Below are positions 43,773 through 51,787 of a DNA stretch of 64,000 bases, piece after piece. Every line of letters begins with the position of its first letter. Within the stretch, counting starts at the first letter, position 1. The DNA comes from Candidatus Gastranaerophilales bacterium (GTDB lineage: Bacteria > Cyanobacteriota > Vampirovibrionia > Gastranaerophilales > Gastranaerophilaceae). The translations under genes and the position numbers were made by a program. The notes below the pieces were generated by a model, which searched no databases, had not been told where the DNA came from, and saw only the letters and a program-made list of their open reading frames with translations. The stretch spans positions 1 to 64,000 of the forward strand of contig CALUVH010000008.1 of NCBI GenBank assembly GCA_944324175.1, written 5' to 3'.

Positions 43773-44810
43773 TTATATCCATGGTTTTACTAAAAACTTA
43801 ATAGCTTTTCCTTCAATATGTTGTTTCATCGCCCATTCTAGTTTATCAAGTCCTATAGTGTCAGTGATTAGTTTTTCGACTTCAACATCTCCTGAAGCTA
43901 TATGCTCAAGGGCTTGTCTGAAGTATTTTGGGGTGTGGTGGAAAACACTCATTAATTTTATATCGCCGTAGTGCATTCTGGTTGTATCAAAAGTAACTGT
44001 AGAGCCTGATTTGCAGCCTCCGAAAAAGTGTACTGTACCACCAGGTCTTACACAAGAAAAAATTCTTTCCCATATTTCAGGTAATCCGACGCATTCGACA
44101 GCGACATCAAGTCCTTTTTTCTCCTCGGTAAATTCTTTGAATATTTTTTCAGGATTTGCGTATTTCGTAAGGTCTACAATTTCATCAGCATGCGCAAATT
44201 CTTCTGCTGCTTTGAGTTTTATAGGATTTCTTCCTGCGACGATTACATTTGCTCCTTTTAGTTTTGCTAGCCTTGCAAACATAAGACCTATAGGTCCGAT
44301 ACCTATGATACCAACGGTTTGCCCTGCTTTTATATCAGTTCTTTCGACCCCATGGACAACATTTGCAAGAGGTTCACAAAAAGCTGCCTTGTCAAAACTA
44401 AGGTTATCAGGCAGTATAAGCATGTTTTTTTCAACAATCCTAGCAGGAACGGTTATATATTGAGCGTATGCACCGTTTAATAAATCTAAATTTTCACAAA
44501 GATTATATTCTTCATGACGACAATAAAAGCAGTGTCCGCAAGGTGCTGAGTTTGCCGCAACAATCCTATCGCCGACTTTTATATTTTCAACGCCTTTGCC
44601 CACTTTATCAACTATACCAGCAAACTCATGTCCAAAACCTGAAGGAACGCTTTTTATAAGCACAGGGTGACCGCGTCGGTATGTTTTTACATCAGTACCG
44701 CAAGTGAGAGCGGACATTACTTTTACGACGACCTCACCTTGTTCAGGTGGCTTTATCATTACTTCTTCATACTTGATATCCTGTGGACCATAATATTGTA
44801 TCGCTTTCAT
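43773..44810 (-). CDS. Zinc-dependent alcohol dehydrogenase (MDR family)
   Basis: The 345-residue medium-chain dehydrogenase has the catalytic zinc Cys in ALTCGTDVKTYRRGHP near residue 37 and GHEFAGIVDKVGKGVE near residue 61. Structural zinc Cys lie in CGHCFYCRHEEYNLC near residue 93, and an NAD fold in VGIIGIGPIGLMFARLAK near residue 166. Closest in style to sorbitol or threonine dehydrogenases; the substrate cannot be read from sequence. AAAGGTG precedes the ATG. A second MDR gene lies just upstream in the same direction. Confidence 0.88.
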   Translation of the reverse strand: MKAIQYYGPQDIKYEEVMIKPPEQGEVVVKVMSALTCGTDVKTYRRGHPVLIKSVPSGFGHEFAGIVDKVGKGVENIKVGDRIVAANSAPCGHCFYCRHEEYNLCENLDLLNGAYAQYITVPARIVEKNMLILPDNLSFDKAAFCEPLANVVHGVERTDIKAGQTVGIIGIGPIGLMFARLAKLKGANVIVAGRNPIKLKAAEEFAHADEIVDLTKYANPEKIFKEFTEEKKGLDVAVECVGLPEIWERIFSCVRPGGTVHFFGGCKSGSTVTFDTTRMHYGDIKLMSVFHHTPKYFRQALEHIASGDVEVEKLITDTIGLDKLEWAMKQHIEGKAIKFLVKPWI

Positions 44811-44858
44811 TTAATTCACCTTTTTAAAAGGGTAAAAACCCATCATTAAGTATAATTA

Positions 44859-45836
44859 TCAGTTATTGATTTTTATATATGCTTTTAAAATTTCATTGCT
44901 CATGGTATCTTTAAATGCTTTTTCAATTTCTTCAAAAGAATATACTGTCGAAATACCTTTTACACTTACTTTTCCACTTTTCAATAACTCTAAAGAATCC
45001 TTTAAATCAACCGGAGAAGGCGAGTAGCTTCCTAGAACTGTTAATTCTTTGTAATAGATTTCGTTATTTGCATACCCATAGTTGTTCGGTGTGCTTGAAA
45101 AAACAAGAATTTTACCGCCGTTTTTAACGTGTTTCAATGCTGTCTCAATAGCCTTATCAGCGCCAGAGGTCATGAAAACGCCGTCAGCTTTGAACTGTTC
45201 AGGAATTTTTGTATAGGCACTAATTCCTAAAGATTTCAAAAATTCCACTCTTTCAGTAATTAAGTCACATCCGATTACCTCCATACCGAAAGCTTTCAAA
45301 GTCTGAGCCATGAGAATCCCGATAGAGCCTAATCCTATCACAAGGGCTTTATCGTCTTTGAGAAGATTTGCACGTTTTACCGCGCGTACACAGCATCCCA
45401 AAGGTTCGTAAAAAGAGGCTTCGATTTCTGACAAATTATCGGGTTTTAAGTGTGCCACGTTTTTTAAATGCTCTTCGCTCAAATATACGTATTCACTAAA
45501 CCCTCCGGGAATAATGTTTGTAGCCTTAAAATGTTCGCACATTGACACATTACCATGTTTACAATAATCACATTCACCGCAAGGAATGTGGTGTGAAGTC
45601 ACAATTACATCACCTGTTTTGAATGGTGTGTCGGAGTTTATCTGTTCAATTTGGGCAACTATTTCATGTCCCAGTACAGTGCCGTTTTTAGAAATTTTGT
45701 GCACAAATTTAACAATATCAGAACCGCAAAGTCCGCATCCTAAAACCTTTACAAGCGCTCCTTTATTTTCTCCAAGCTCTACTTTAGGAGATTGTTTTAG
45801 GACGATTTTATTATCTTCAATAATTGCTGTTTGCAT
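44859..45836 (-). CDS. Second zinc-dependent alcohol dehydrogenase (MDR family)
   Basis: The start at 45836 (MQTAIIEDNKI) follows GTGAGG. Catalytic zinc residues lie in GCGLCGSDIVKFVHK and GHEIVAQI; structural zinc Cys lie in CGECDYCKHGNVSMCEHF near residue 87; the NAD fold is ALVIGLGSIGILMAQTL near residue 160. At 325 residues it is a little short. It is only distantly similar to the enzyme at 43773, which it precedes by 48 bases, so the pair may act in one polyol or sugar pathway. Confidence 0.87.
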   Translation of the reverse strand: MQTAIIEDNKIVLKQSPKVELGENKGALVKVLGCGLCGSDIVKFVHKISKNGTVLGHEIVAQIEQINSDTPFKTGDVIVTSHHIPCGECDYCKHGNVSMCEHFKATNIIPGGFSEYVYLSEEHLKNVAHLKPDNLSEIEASFYEPLGCCVRAVKRANLLKDDKALVIGLGSIGILMAQTLKAFGMEVIGCDLITERVEFLKSLGISAYTKIPEQFKADGVFMTSGADKAIETALKHVKNGGKILVFSSTPNNYGYANNEIYYKELTVLGSYSPSPVDLKDSLELLKSGKVSVKGISTVYSFEEIEKAFKDTMSNEILKAYIKINN

Positions 45837-45867
45837 AAAAACCTCACATTTGAATTTTAGCACAAAC

Positions 45868-45905
45868 TTGAAAAATACTAAAAAAAATATTATAATAATA
45901 ATATG
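45868..45905 (+). promoter_or_regulatory. Complete promoter for a leaderless mRNA
   Basis: TTGAAA at 45868-45873, 17 bases, TATAAT at 45891-45896, six bases, then the ATG at 45903. This is the clearest case in the window of a consensus promoter whose start point should coincide with the start codon. Confidence 0.65.
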
Positions 45906-46880
45906 AGCACGATTAGAAGATTAAATTGTTTTGATAGACCAAAGATAAGAAAAATGATATCTTATTTAGGTGGTGAGGATGAGTTCTCGAAAGCACTCAT
46001 GCGTGAGGCATTTGTAATGTTGAGTGCGGTGTTGCCATTGAAATATCGTTTTTTGCCTGAATCTTATATATTGTTGGATGATGGAGAAATTCAAGGACTT
46101 ATTACTATTGTTCCGACTTATGGTAATCCTTATAAAATAAATATCACAAGACTTATTTTTAAACAAAATTATTATGAAGTAGGAAAACAGCTCATAGAAT
46201 TTGTACTTGCACGATTTGGAGCAAAAGGTGCAATATCATTTAATGTTATGGTCGATGAGTCTCATGATGAATTGGTTGAATTATTTAGAAGCGGTTGTGG
46301 TTTTAGACAATGCTCCTGTGAGTGCTTGTGGAAACTGGAAAATACCAAATCTCACAATATAAATTCACACTTGTTCAGATATTGTCAAAAATCTGATGCA
46401 AAAGCAGTAGCAAGACTTTTTAACGGAGAATTGGTGAGTTTATACAGACCTTCTTTAGACAGAACAAAGGAAGAGTACCAAGAGCCATTTTTTGCAGGAT
46501 TTTCAAGTTCTTATAAAAATCGCTATGTAATGGAAGAGCCTGCCAAAGGCAGAATTATCGGGTATCTTTCAATTACAACAGAAGATAATTTGAATTTTAT
46601 AATAGATTTATCAACAAATGATGGTTATGAAATCTCTTATGATGATATTTTGGACTTTGCGCTGAGTGAAATTTCAAGGCGAAAAACTGTTTTTTATGCT
46701 TTTGTGAAACAAAAAAAATATACAAAGACATCAGAAAATCTGGAGAATTATTTGCGCGCTCATAATGCAGATTTGATTCAAACTCAGCTTGTGCTTGTGA
46801 AAGACTTTTACCGTCCTATCAAACAAAGTGAAAATATTTTACAGGTGTTTTTGTTCGGCGAGCAAGGGGTATCGACTTAA
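45903..46880 (+). CDS. GNAT-like protein, possibly two acetyltransferase domains
   Basis: The 325-residue protein looks like two tandem GNAT-like halves: YILLDDGEIQGLITIVPT near residue 55 and RIIGYLSITTEDNLNFIID near residue 215, each followed by helix-strand patterns typical of acyl-CoA binding. No catalytic residue is certain. It is divergent from the alcohol dehydrogenases and uses a probable leaderless start. Function is unassigned. Confidence 0.55.
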   Translation: MSTIRRLNCFDRPKIRKMISYLGGEDEFSKALMREAFVMLSAVLPLKYRFLPESYILLDDGEIQGLITIVPTYGNPYKINITRLIFKQNYYEVGKQLIEFVLARFGAKGAISFNVMVDESHDELVELFRSGCGFRQCSCECLWKLENTKSHNINSHLFRYCQKSDAKAVARLFNGELVSLYRPSLDRTKEEYQEPFFAGFSSSYKNRYVMEEPAKGRIIGYLSITTEDNLNFIIDLSTNDGYEISYDDILDFALSEISRRKTVFYAFVKQKKYTKTSENLENYLRAHNADLIQTQLVLVKDFYRPIKQSENILQVFLFGEQGVST

Positions 46881-46927
46881 TGGCTTTTAATTAAATGGAA
46901 AACTGCTGGAACAGGAACAGAGGTAAC

Positions 46928-48157
46928 CTAATCACCTAAGCAAACTGCAATAATGCCAGTGCTGGCACGACTGCCGTTGAACCATTTCGTGCTATCTGAG
47001 TAGAAGTGTCGACGGTACGCGCCCGTACTGCTACTCTCCTCTCTAGACCAAACGAAAAAACTATCTGAGTTTAATGCTGCTGAGAAAAATGGAGATGCTT
47101 TTTCTGTATCTAGAGATATGTAATATGTATAATAATTTGGATCTATGTTAGCTCCATTATATAAGTATTGTGCTAATGCGGTTAATTGGGATTGGCTTGG
47201 CATTTTGCTTGTACCACCACAGGCTTTGACTGCACCCGCCCAGTAGTCTTGCGACCAACCTCCGCACCATTCTTTTTTGTTGCCCATTTTGGCATCTGCT
47301 ATTTCTTCACATTCAGATCTATTTAGTGGCATATAGCCACTATTAGGGCTTAGAATTTGTGTTATGCACATGCCACCTACAAGTGATGGAGATACCATGC
47401 AACCTGTTACGCCGCCAAGACTTTTTACATTGATATTGCCAATATCTTTTCCATTGGTGTTTGGATTTTTGTTACCTGAGATATCATATAATATTGCCAT
47501 GCTGTTACTTGTTGCGCCAAACTGATTATTATAAGGATCTTGTGTTGCATTCGGATTATATGCAATAACTGCATTTATTCCGTTTGCAAACTGAACGCCA
47601 ATGACCTCCGTATCCCAATCTTCCTGACCTAAATTTTTTGCTGATGTTACTGTTGTCATGTCAACTGGGTCTTCGCCTTGTGTCCAAATGACTTCTTTTG
47701 AAAAACATTTTGTTATTTCGTTGCTGTCACAGACTTTGTTTATTTTAATATATTTTTTAAGTTCGTTTACAAAGTCTTTTGTTGTTGAATAGCCTGCAAG
47801 TTTTTCTTCTGTATTCATTTGCTTGGCGGCTACTTCTAGTTTCTTTTCAAAAACACTTTGTGCTGTTGACCAAGTTTTCTCGTTGTGGTTTTGAATTAAA
47901 TTCGGGATTGTCAAAGCTGCAACTATACCGATTATTGCTATGGTAATAAAAACTTCTGCTAGAGTATAAGCTGCTTTTCTGAATTGACAATTGATTGACT
48001 TCACATCTAAAATTCTAAGCTTATAGCATTCGTAAAGAGTTTTTCCCTTTTCCCAGGGGGTGAGGAAAGAATTCGTCAGATTTTGACGACTATGCGATTC
48101 TGGATTAAGACTGGAATAATAAGGCAATGAAAAAATCCTATTTAATCTGTTTGGCAT
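46928..48157 (-). CDS. Prepilin-like protein with extended leader and lectin-like tail
   Basis: The ATG at 48157 has AAAGGAG nearby, so the 65-residue leader before AYTLAEVFITIAIIGIVAALTIPNL is probably translated; normal prepilin leaders are under 25 residues. The body shares KTWSTAQSVFEKKLEVAAKQMN and NGINAVIAYNP with its paralogues. The lectin-like domain contains DYWAGAVKACGG, MPSQSQLTALA and FVWSREE, and ends AVCLGD. Tail codons are enriched in NNC (14 of 36). A small HTH gene is divergent, 167 bases away. Confidence 0.85.
   Translation of the reverse strand: MPNRLNRIFSLPYYSSLNPESHSRQNLTNSFLTPWEKGKTLYECYKLRILDVKSINCQFRKAAYTLAEVFITIAIIGIVAALTIPNLIQNHNEKTWSTAQSVFEKKLEVAAKQMNTEEKLAGYSTTKDFVNELKKYIKINKVCDSNEITKCFSKEVIWTQGEDPVDMTTVTSAKNLGQEDWDTEVIGVQFANGINAVIAYNPNATQDPYNNQFGATSNSMAILYDISGNKNPNTNGKDIGNINVKSLGGVTGCMVSPSLVGGMCITQILSPNSGYMPLNRSECEEIADAKMGNKKEWCGGWSQDYWAGAVKACGGTSKMPSQSQLTALAQYLYNGANIDPNYYTYYISLDTEKASPFFSAALNSDSFFVWSREESSSTGAYRRHFYSDSTKWFNGSRASTGIIAVCLGD
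46931..47047 (-). other. Candidate variable tail of prepilin
   Basis: Between the conserved Trp of VWSREE and AVCLGD the codons are rich in AGC, GGC, TAC, TTC and GCC in an otherwise AT-rich gene. The residues follow a pattern of fixed aromatic and Arg anchors between Ser, Gly, Thr, Tyr and Asn, as in retroelement-diversified lectin folds. The bias is weaker than at 939-1022. Confidence 0.35.
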
Positions 48158-48312
48158 CTTAACTCCTTTCCTTGATATATAACTCTTAACAATTCTTAAT
48201 TAGATATGTTAACTATATTTTAACTATTGTATGTATTATCTCATCAAATAACAATATATTATCAATTATAATGCTTTAAAAAAAAGATGTCAATCATGTT
48301 TACTTTATCGTT

Positions 48313-48327
48313 TATAATTAAAGAATG
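48313..48327 (+). promoter_or_regulatory. -10 element for leaderless HTH gene
   Basis: TATAAT at 48313-48318, six bases, then the ATG at 48325. No ribosome site is present. Confidence 0.5.
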
Positions 48328-48570
48328 GCTATTGATGTAAAAGTTGATATTGACAAAGACACAGATATAAACGAACTCGTCCGTTTTTTGTTGTTGAAAA
48401 GAAAGATGACTATTGCAGAGCTTGCAAGACAAATGACGAGTTTATCTGGTATCGAGTATTCAAGATTTAATATTCGTGCGAAAATAGAACGCCAATCCTT
48501 GCGCTTTAATGAAATGGTATTGATTTGTGAGATTTTGGGGTATAAATTGGATTTAAAAGAAATTGTTTAG
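48325..48570 (+). CDS. Small helix-turn-helix protein, divergent from prepilin gene
   Basis: The 81-residue product has MTIAELARQMTSLSG then a recognition-helix segment (YSRFNIRAKIERQSLRFNEMVLICEILGYKLDLKEIV). This layout matches the 68-residue protein at 43240: xxELAR, then a K/R-rich helix, then xxGYxxxxxxI. It is probably an XRE-like DNA-binding protein controlling its divergent prepilin neighbour or itself. The 3' end overlaps the converging flippase-like gene by 4 bases. Confidence 0.72.
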   Translation: MAIDVKVDIDKDTDINELVRFLLLKRKMTIAELARQMTSLSGIEYSRFNIRAKIERQSLRFNEMVLICEILGYKLDLKEIV

Positions 48571-49568
48571 TTGTCCACAAATGATTTCATCTCATTTAAA
48601 GATATATTAAATTTCATCAAATAAAACCCACCGATTGCAGTAAGCATAAGCATTAAAATTGCTTGATGTACCGTAGATACAGCGAGTGCTGTAGATTTTT
48701 GAATATGAAAAATTCCGAGTGCAAGGATATAAGCGTATTGATAAGGACCGAGAAAGACCGATGTTGAAGGAAGCATTGTTGAAAAAGAGATTAAACTTAT
48801 TACGAACAATCCTGCTGCAAATCTTAACCCTAAATCAAAACTGTCTACAATTAAATATGCAACATAGCATTCTATTCCCCAGATAATAAGACTTGTCAAA
48901 AATGCTATTATTGTGCATTTGAAATTGTCTAATACTTCAAATCCTTCCATAAAAGAGTTAATATAAGAACAAATTTTAATTATAAAAGATTTTAAAGGCT
49001 GAGAAATTTTTGACGGTAACTTTTCGGCTAATCCTGTTGATTTTTTACAAATCAAATCTATTTTGTTAAATTTAAAAATAAGATAGAAAACGAGAAGGCT
49101 CCCTATAAACAGTGTACCAATACCATAGGCAAGGTTCAATATCCACTGTTCTCTAAAGTACATTAAAACTGCTGCCAGAAGTATTAAGAAAACACATATT
49201 CCATCCAGAGTTCTTTCAAGAATAATGGAGCCGAAAACTTTCATTTTCTTCTCTTCCTTAACTGATCCAAGATAGTATGCTCGATAAACATCCCCCGCCC
49301 TTGCTGGCAGAAAAATGTTAAGCATACTGCCTACGGTGAAAACTTCTCCAAGATGTAGGCTGGAATATTTGGGATTATTCAACAGCAATGCCTTCCATCT
49401 TATTCCTCGAAGATAGAGAGTAAGCACATACAAAGGTACTATGTAAATCATGTTTTTAAAATTAAAATCTTTGAATGTAGAAATTAATTCATGCCAGTTT
49501 ATCTTATAAAAAATAATTCCCAGCAGAGCTATTGTTATTATTAGTGCTACAATTTTTCTCTTTTTCAT
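48567..49568 (-). CDS. Lysylphosphatidylglycerol synthetase TM-domain/flippase-like protein (UPF0104)
   Basis: A 333-residue inner-membrane protein with about eight helices. Family signs are YVLTLYLRGIRWKALL near residue 46, GEVFTVGSMLNIFLPARAGDVYRAYYLG near residue 73 and FSTMLPSTSVFLGPYQYAYILAL near residue 262. Relatives are flippases or hopanoid/glycolipid-linked proteins. The ATG follows TGA-TAGAAT by six bases without a ribosome site. Confidence 0.87.
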   Translation of the reverse strand: MKKRKIVALIITIALLGIIFYKINWHELISTFKDFNFKNMIYIVPLYVLTLYLRGIRWKALLLNNPKYSSLHLGEVFTVGSMLNIFLPARAGDVYRAYYLGSVKEEKKMKVFGSIILERTLDGICVFLILLAAVLMYFREQWILNLAYGIGTLFIGSLLVFYLIFKFNKIDLICKKSTGLAEKLPSKISQPLKSFIIKICSYINSFMEGFEVLDNFKCTIIAFLTSLIIWGIECYVAYLIVDSFDLGLRFAAGLFVISLISFSTMLPSTSVFLGPYQYAYILALGIFHIQKSTALAVSTVHQAILMLMLTAIGGFYLMKFNISLNEMKSFVDN

Positions 49569-49604
49569 AGCCTAATTCTATCATAAATATTTCGTAAAAA
49601 TTAC

Positions 49605-49632
49605 TTGCACTTTAAAAATTTAGCGCTATAAT
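49605..49632 (+). promoter_or_regulatory. Promoter for rpmE
   Basis: TTGCAC at 49605-49610 and TATAAT at 49627-49632 are 16 bases apart, about 60 bases before the rpmE ATG. Unlike the leaderless genes, rpmE has a normal leader and an AGAGG ribosome site. Confidence 0.65.
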
Positions 49633-49692
49633 GAGAAAGTAGTCGAAATTATTCAAGTTTGGAATCTTGAGAAAAAAGAAAAGAGGTTAGAA

Positions 49693-49896
49693 ATGAAAGA
49701 CGGAATCCATCCAGATTATAAGAAAATGAAAATCAAATGTGTTTGTGGTAACGAAATTGAAACAGGATCTGTGTTAGATGATATTACGGTTGAAATTTGC
49801 AGCAACTGTCACCCATTCTACACAGGTCAACAAAAAATCCTAGACTCAGAAGGTAGAGTAGAGAGATTTAACAAACGTTATGGTAATAAGAAATAA
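49693..49896 (+). CDS. rpmE: 50S ribosomal protein L31
   Basis: A 67-residue L31: [20 protein letters not shown], then [18 protein letters not shown] and a basic end. Cys at KCVCGN and ICSNC retain the CxxC-type zinc ribbon, so this is the zinc-containing form. A terminator hairpin follows. Confidence 0.96.
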   Translation: MKDGIHPDYKKMKIKCVCGNEIETGSVLDDITVEICSNCHPFYTGQQKILDSEGRVERFNKRYGNKK

Positions 49897-49930
49897 TTCT
49901 TTTAATAGAAATTTGATTTACTAAAACTTT

Positions 49931-49968
49931 ACAATGTAGCCCGTTTTTATTTAGCGGGCTATAATTGT
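49931..49968 (+). terminator. Terminator after rpmE
   Basis: TAGCCCG pairs with CGGGCTA around an 11-base T-rich loop, extended by ACAAT / ATTGT on the outside. It lies 35 bases after the rpmE stop. Confidence 0.6.
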
Positions 49969-49998
49969 ATAGAGAGTACATGTATTGGGGAGAAAATT

Positions 49999-50706
49999 AT
50001 GCAAGAAAATAATCAACCGGTGGTGAATTTGATATCAAAACCTGAAAATATGTTAAAGACGGTCTACACGGCTTGTAGAACATGTTACAGTGCGGATTAT
50101 CCGATCAACATATACAACAGTACTGATGATGAGGGAAAAATGCTGAAGTTGATAGAGCGTGTAATTTCATCAGGGCATTATTCAACAATAGAACATATTC
50201 AGGTTAGTTTTGCCATATCAAATGTATCCCGCGCTTGCACTCACCAGTTAGTAAGGCATAGACACATGTCTTTTTCTCAGAAATCACAAAGATATGTAAA
50301 GGAAAAAGGACAATTTGATTATATAATCCCTCCTACAATAGAAAAGAATGAGGAGTTGTGCGAGGAATTCATATCATTTATGGAAAAAATTTCAGAGCAG
50401 TACCAAAGATTTGTAGAGGCAGGTATACCGGCAGAAGATGCTCGATTTGTTTTGCCAAATGCTGCGGCAAGCTCAATGGTTGCAAGCTTAAATTTGCGCG
50501 AAATGATTCACTTGGCAAACCTGCGACTATGCACTCGTGCACAATATGAGATAAGAACATTAGTTAAGAAGATGTGTGATGCGCTTATCGCCGAGGAACC
50601 TTGGTTAAAACCTTATCTCGTTCCAAAGTGCGAGAGATTAGGCTTTTGTGATGAGGATAAATCTTGTGGACGTAAACCGACAAAAGCGGCTTTGATAAAT
50701 GTTTAA
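49999..50706 (+). CDS. thyX: Flavin-dependent thymidylate synthase
   Basis: It makes dTMP using FAD and methylene-tetrahydrofolate. The ThyX signature RHRHMSFSQKSQRY (RHRxxSxxxxSxR) lies near residue 93, with EHIQVSFAISNVSRACTHQ before it and DARFVLPNAAASSMVASLNLREM near residue 145. The 235 residues are of normal length. GGGGAGA precedes the ATG. It is coupled by an 8-base overlap to the next gene. Confidence 0.95.
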   Translation: MQENNQPVVNLISKPENMLKTVYTACRTCYSADYPINIYNSTDDEGKMLKLIERVISSGHYSTIEHIQVSFAISNVSRACTHQLVRHRHMSFSQKSQRYVKEKGQFDYIIPPTIEKNEELCEEFISFMEKISEQYQRFVEAGIPAEDARFVLPNAAASSMVASLNLREMIHLANLRLCTRAQYEIRTLVKKMCDALIAEEPWLKPYLVPKCERLGFCDEDKSCGRKPTKAALINV

Positions 50707-51274
50707 AATATATGAAAAATATCTGGAAGCCATTGATGAATATTTGAGTAAGTGTTTTAAATCTCAAGGGGTGTTTATTCATTGTAAGTCCGGTTGTAGT
50801 ATGTGCTGCGAAGTCGGGGAATACCCGTTTTCTCGCTTGGAGATGGAGTATTTGATGAACGGTTTCCCAGAGTTGGCCGTTAATGTTCAGGTTTTGATAA
50901 AAAGTAAAATAAAAGAGCTGAAATTAAGGAAAAAAGACTTTTCTGGGCGTTTTATGCATGAATGTCCTTTTTTGATAGAAAAAAAATGCGTACTTTATTC
51001 ACGAAGAGGGGTCGTTTGTAGAACGTTTGGTCTTGCAAGTTTTGAACAAATTGACGGTAGACCTGTGATAAAATTACCAGAATGCAGTAGGCATGGACTG
51101 AATTACTCAGAAATACTTGATACTTCAAAATTAGGGATTGAAGCGTTCCAAAAATATGGGGTTAGCGGTCCAATTTCGCACTCATTGAGTTTGAATTATT
51201 TTGAAAAAGAAATAATTCGAGGGGTGAATAGTCTTGAGTTTGGCGAAATTCGCTCTATGTTGGATTGGTTTTAA
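50699..51274 (+). CDS. YkgJ-type cysteine-cluster protein
   Basis: The N-terminal CKSGCSMCCEVGEYPFSRLEMEYL near residue 24 and CPFLIEKKCVLYSRRGVVCRTFG near residue 83 form the 8-Cys pattern of the zinc- or iron-chelating CxxxCxxC family. The 191-residue protein has no assigned reaction. It overlaps the thyX end and is followed closely by tRNA-Arg on the other strand. Confidence 0.88.
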   Translation: MFKIYEKYLEAIDEYLSKCFKSQGVFIHCKSGCSMCCEVGEYPFSRLEMEYLMNGFPELAVNVQVLIKSKIKELKLRKKDFSGRFMHECPFLIEKKCVLYSRRGVVCRTFGLASFEQIDGRPVIKLPECSRHGLNYSEILDTSKLGIEAFQKYGVSGPISHSLSLNYFEKEIIRGVNSLEFGEIRSMLDWF

Positions 51275-51284
51275 TTTAAAAAAA

Positions 51285-51358
51285 AGGCCCCGGCGGGAGT
51301 CGAACCCGCGACCACCGGTTTAGGAAACCGTCGCTCTATCCTGCTGAGCTACGAAGCC
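51285..51358 (-). tRNA. tRNA-Arg (anticodon CCT)
   Basis: Reading on the minus strand the gene begins GGCTTCGTAGCTCAGCAGG. The D stem GCTC/GAGC, anticodon loop TTCCTAA, T arm GCGGG-TTCGACT-CCCGC and a 7-bp acceptor stem (with U-G pairs) all fold. No CCA is encoded, and the discriminator base reads U, which is unusual for tRNA-Arg. Confidence 0.93.
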
Positions 51359-51527
51359 TTTTTAGTGTTTTATAAAAACCGACTGTCAACCAATTAGATG
51401 TTACCATAAAAAAAGAAACATTTACACAAATAAAATTATTGTGAATAACCTAATTAATTTTTTATGGCGATTGTGTTGCACGTTTAAAAATAGTTTGAAA
51501 TTTTTTATGAAGTAAATTTTGTTTAAA

Positions 51528-51557
51528 AACACGGAGTAATTTTAATTGCTCCGTGTT
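51528..51557 (-). terminator. Terminator for the 68-residue protein gene
   Basis: AACACGGAGTAAT pairs with ATTGCTCCGTGTT (one G-U pair) around a short loop; on the minus strand a T-run (TTTTTAAAC) follows. It lies just after the stop at 51564. Confidence 0.7.
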
Positions 51558-51563
51558 ACTAGT

Positions 51564-51770
51564 CTATAATGAACGCCAGTAGCCGCTTACTTTAGTACCG
51601 TCTTTTCTAATGTAGGAGTGTACGTATATAACTCCATCACCCTGTAAGCTTGCCAATTTAAGGTCAGATTCATATGGTATTCCGATACTTTTTAGCTGCG
51701 CCATTATAGCTGATTCGTTTCCGGTATATTCATTACTTGTCATTTTTGAGATTGCTTCTCGTAAAAACAA
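51564..51770 (-). CDS. Small protein with C-terminal RKDGTxVxGYWRS motif
   Basis: The frame begins at a TTG at 51770 or an ATG at 51743, neither with a good ribosome site. The end, VHSYIRKDGTKVSGYWRS, matches a motif that recurs at the C-terminus of many small bacterial proteins of unknown role. It follows the LprI-like gene by 17 bases and may be co-transcribed with it. Confidence 0.55.
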   Translation of the reverse strand: MFLREAISKMTSNEYTGNESAIMAQLKSIGIPYESDLKLASLQGDGVIYVHSYIRKDGTKVSGYWRSL

Positions 51771-51787
51771 GGTAAAATGAATTTTGA

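Noticed and set aside
43773-45836. The two tandem alcohol dehydrogenases as a recent duplication
   Set aside because: They share only family motifs; their sequences and zinc-loop spacing differ too much for a recent copy.
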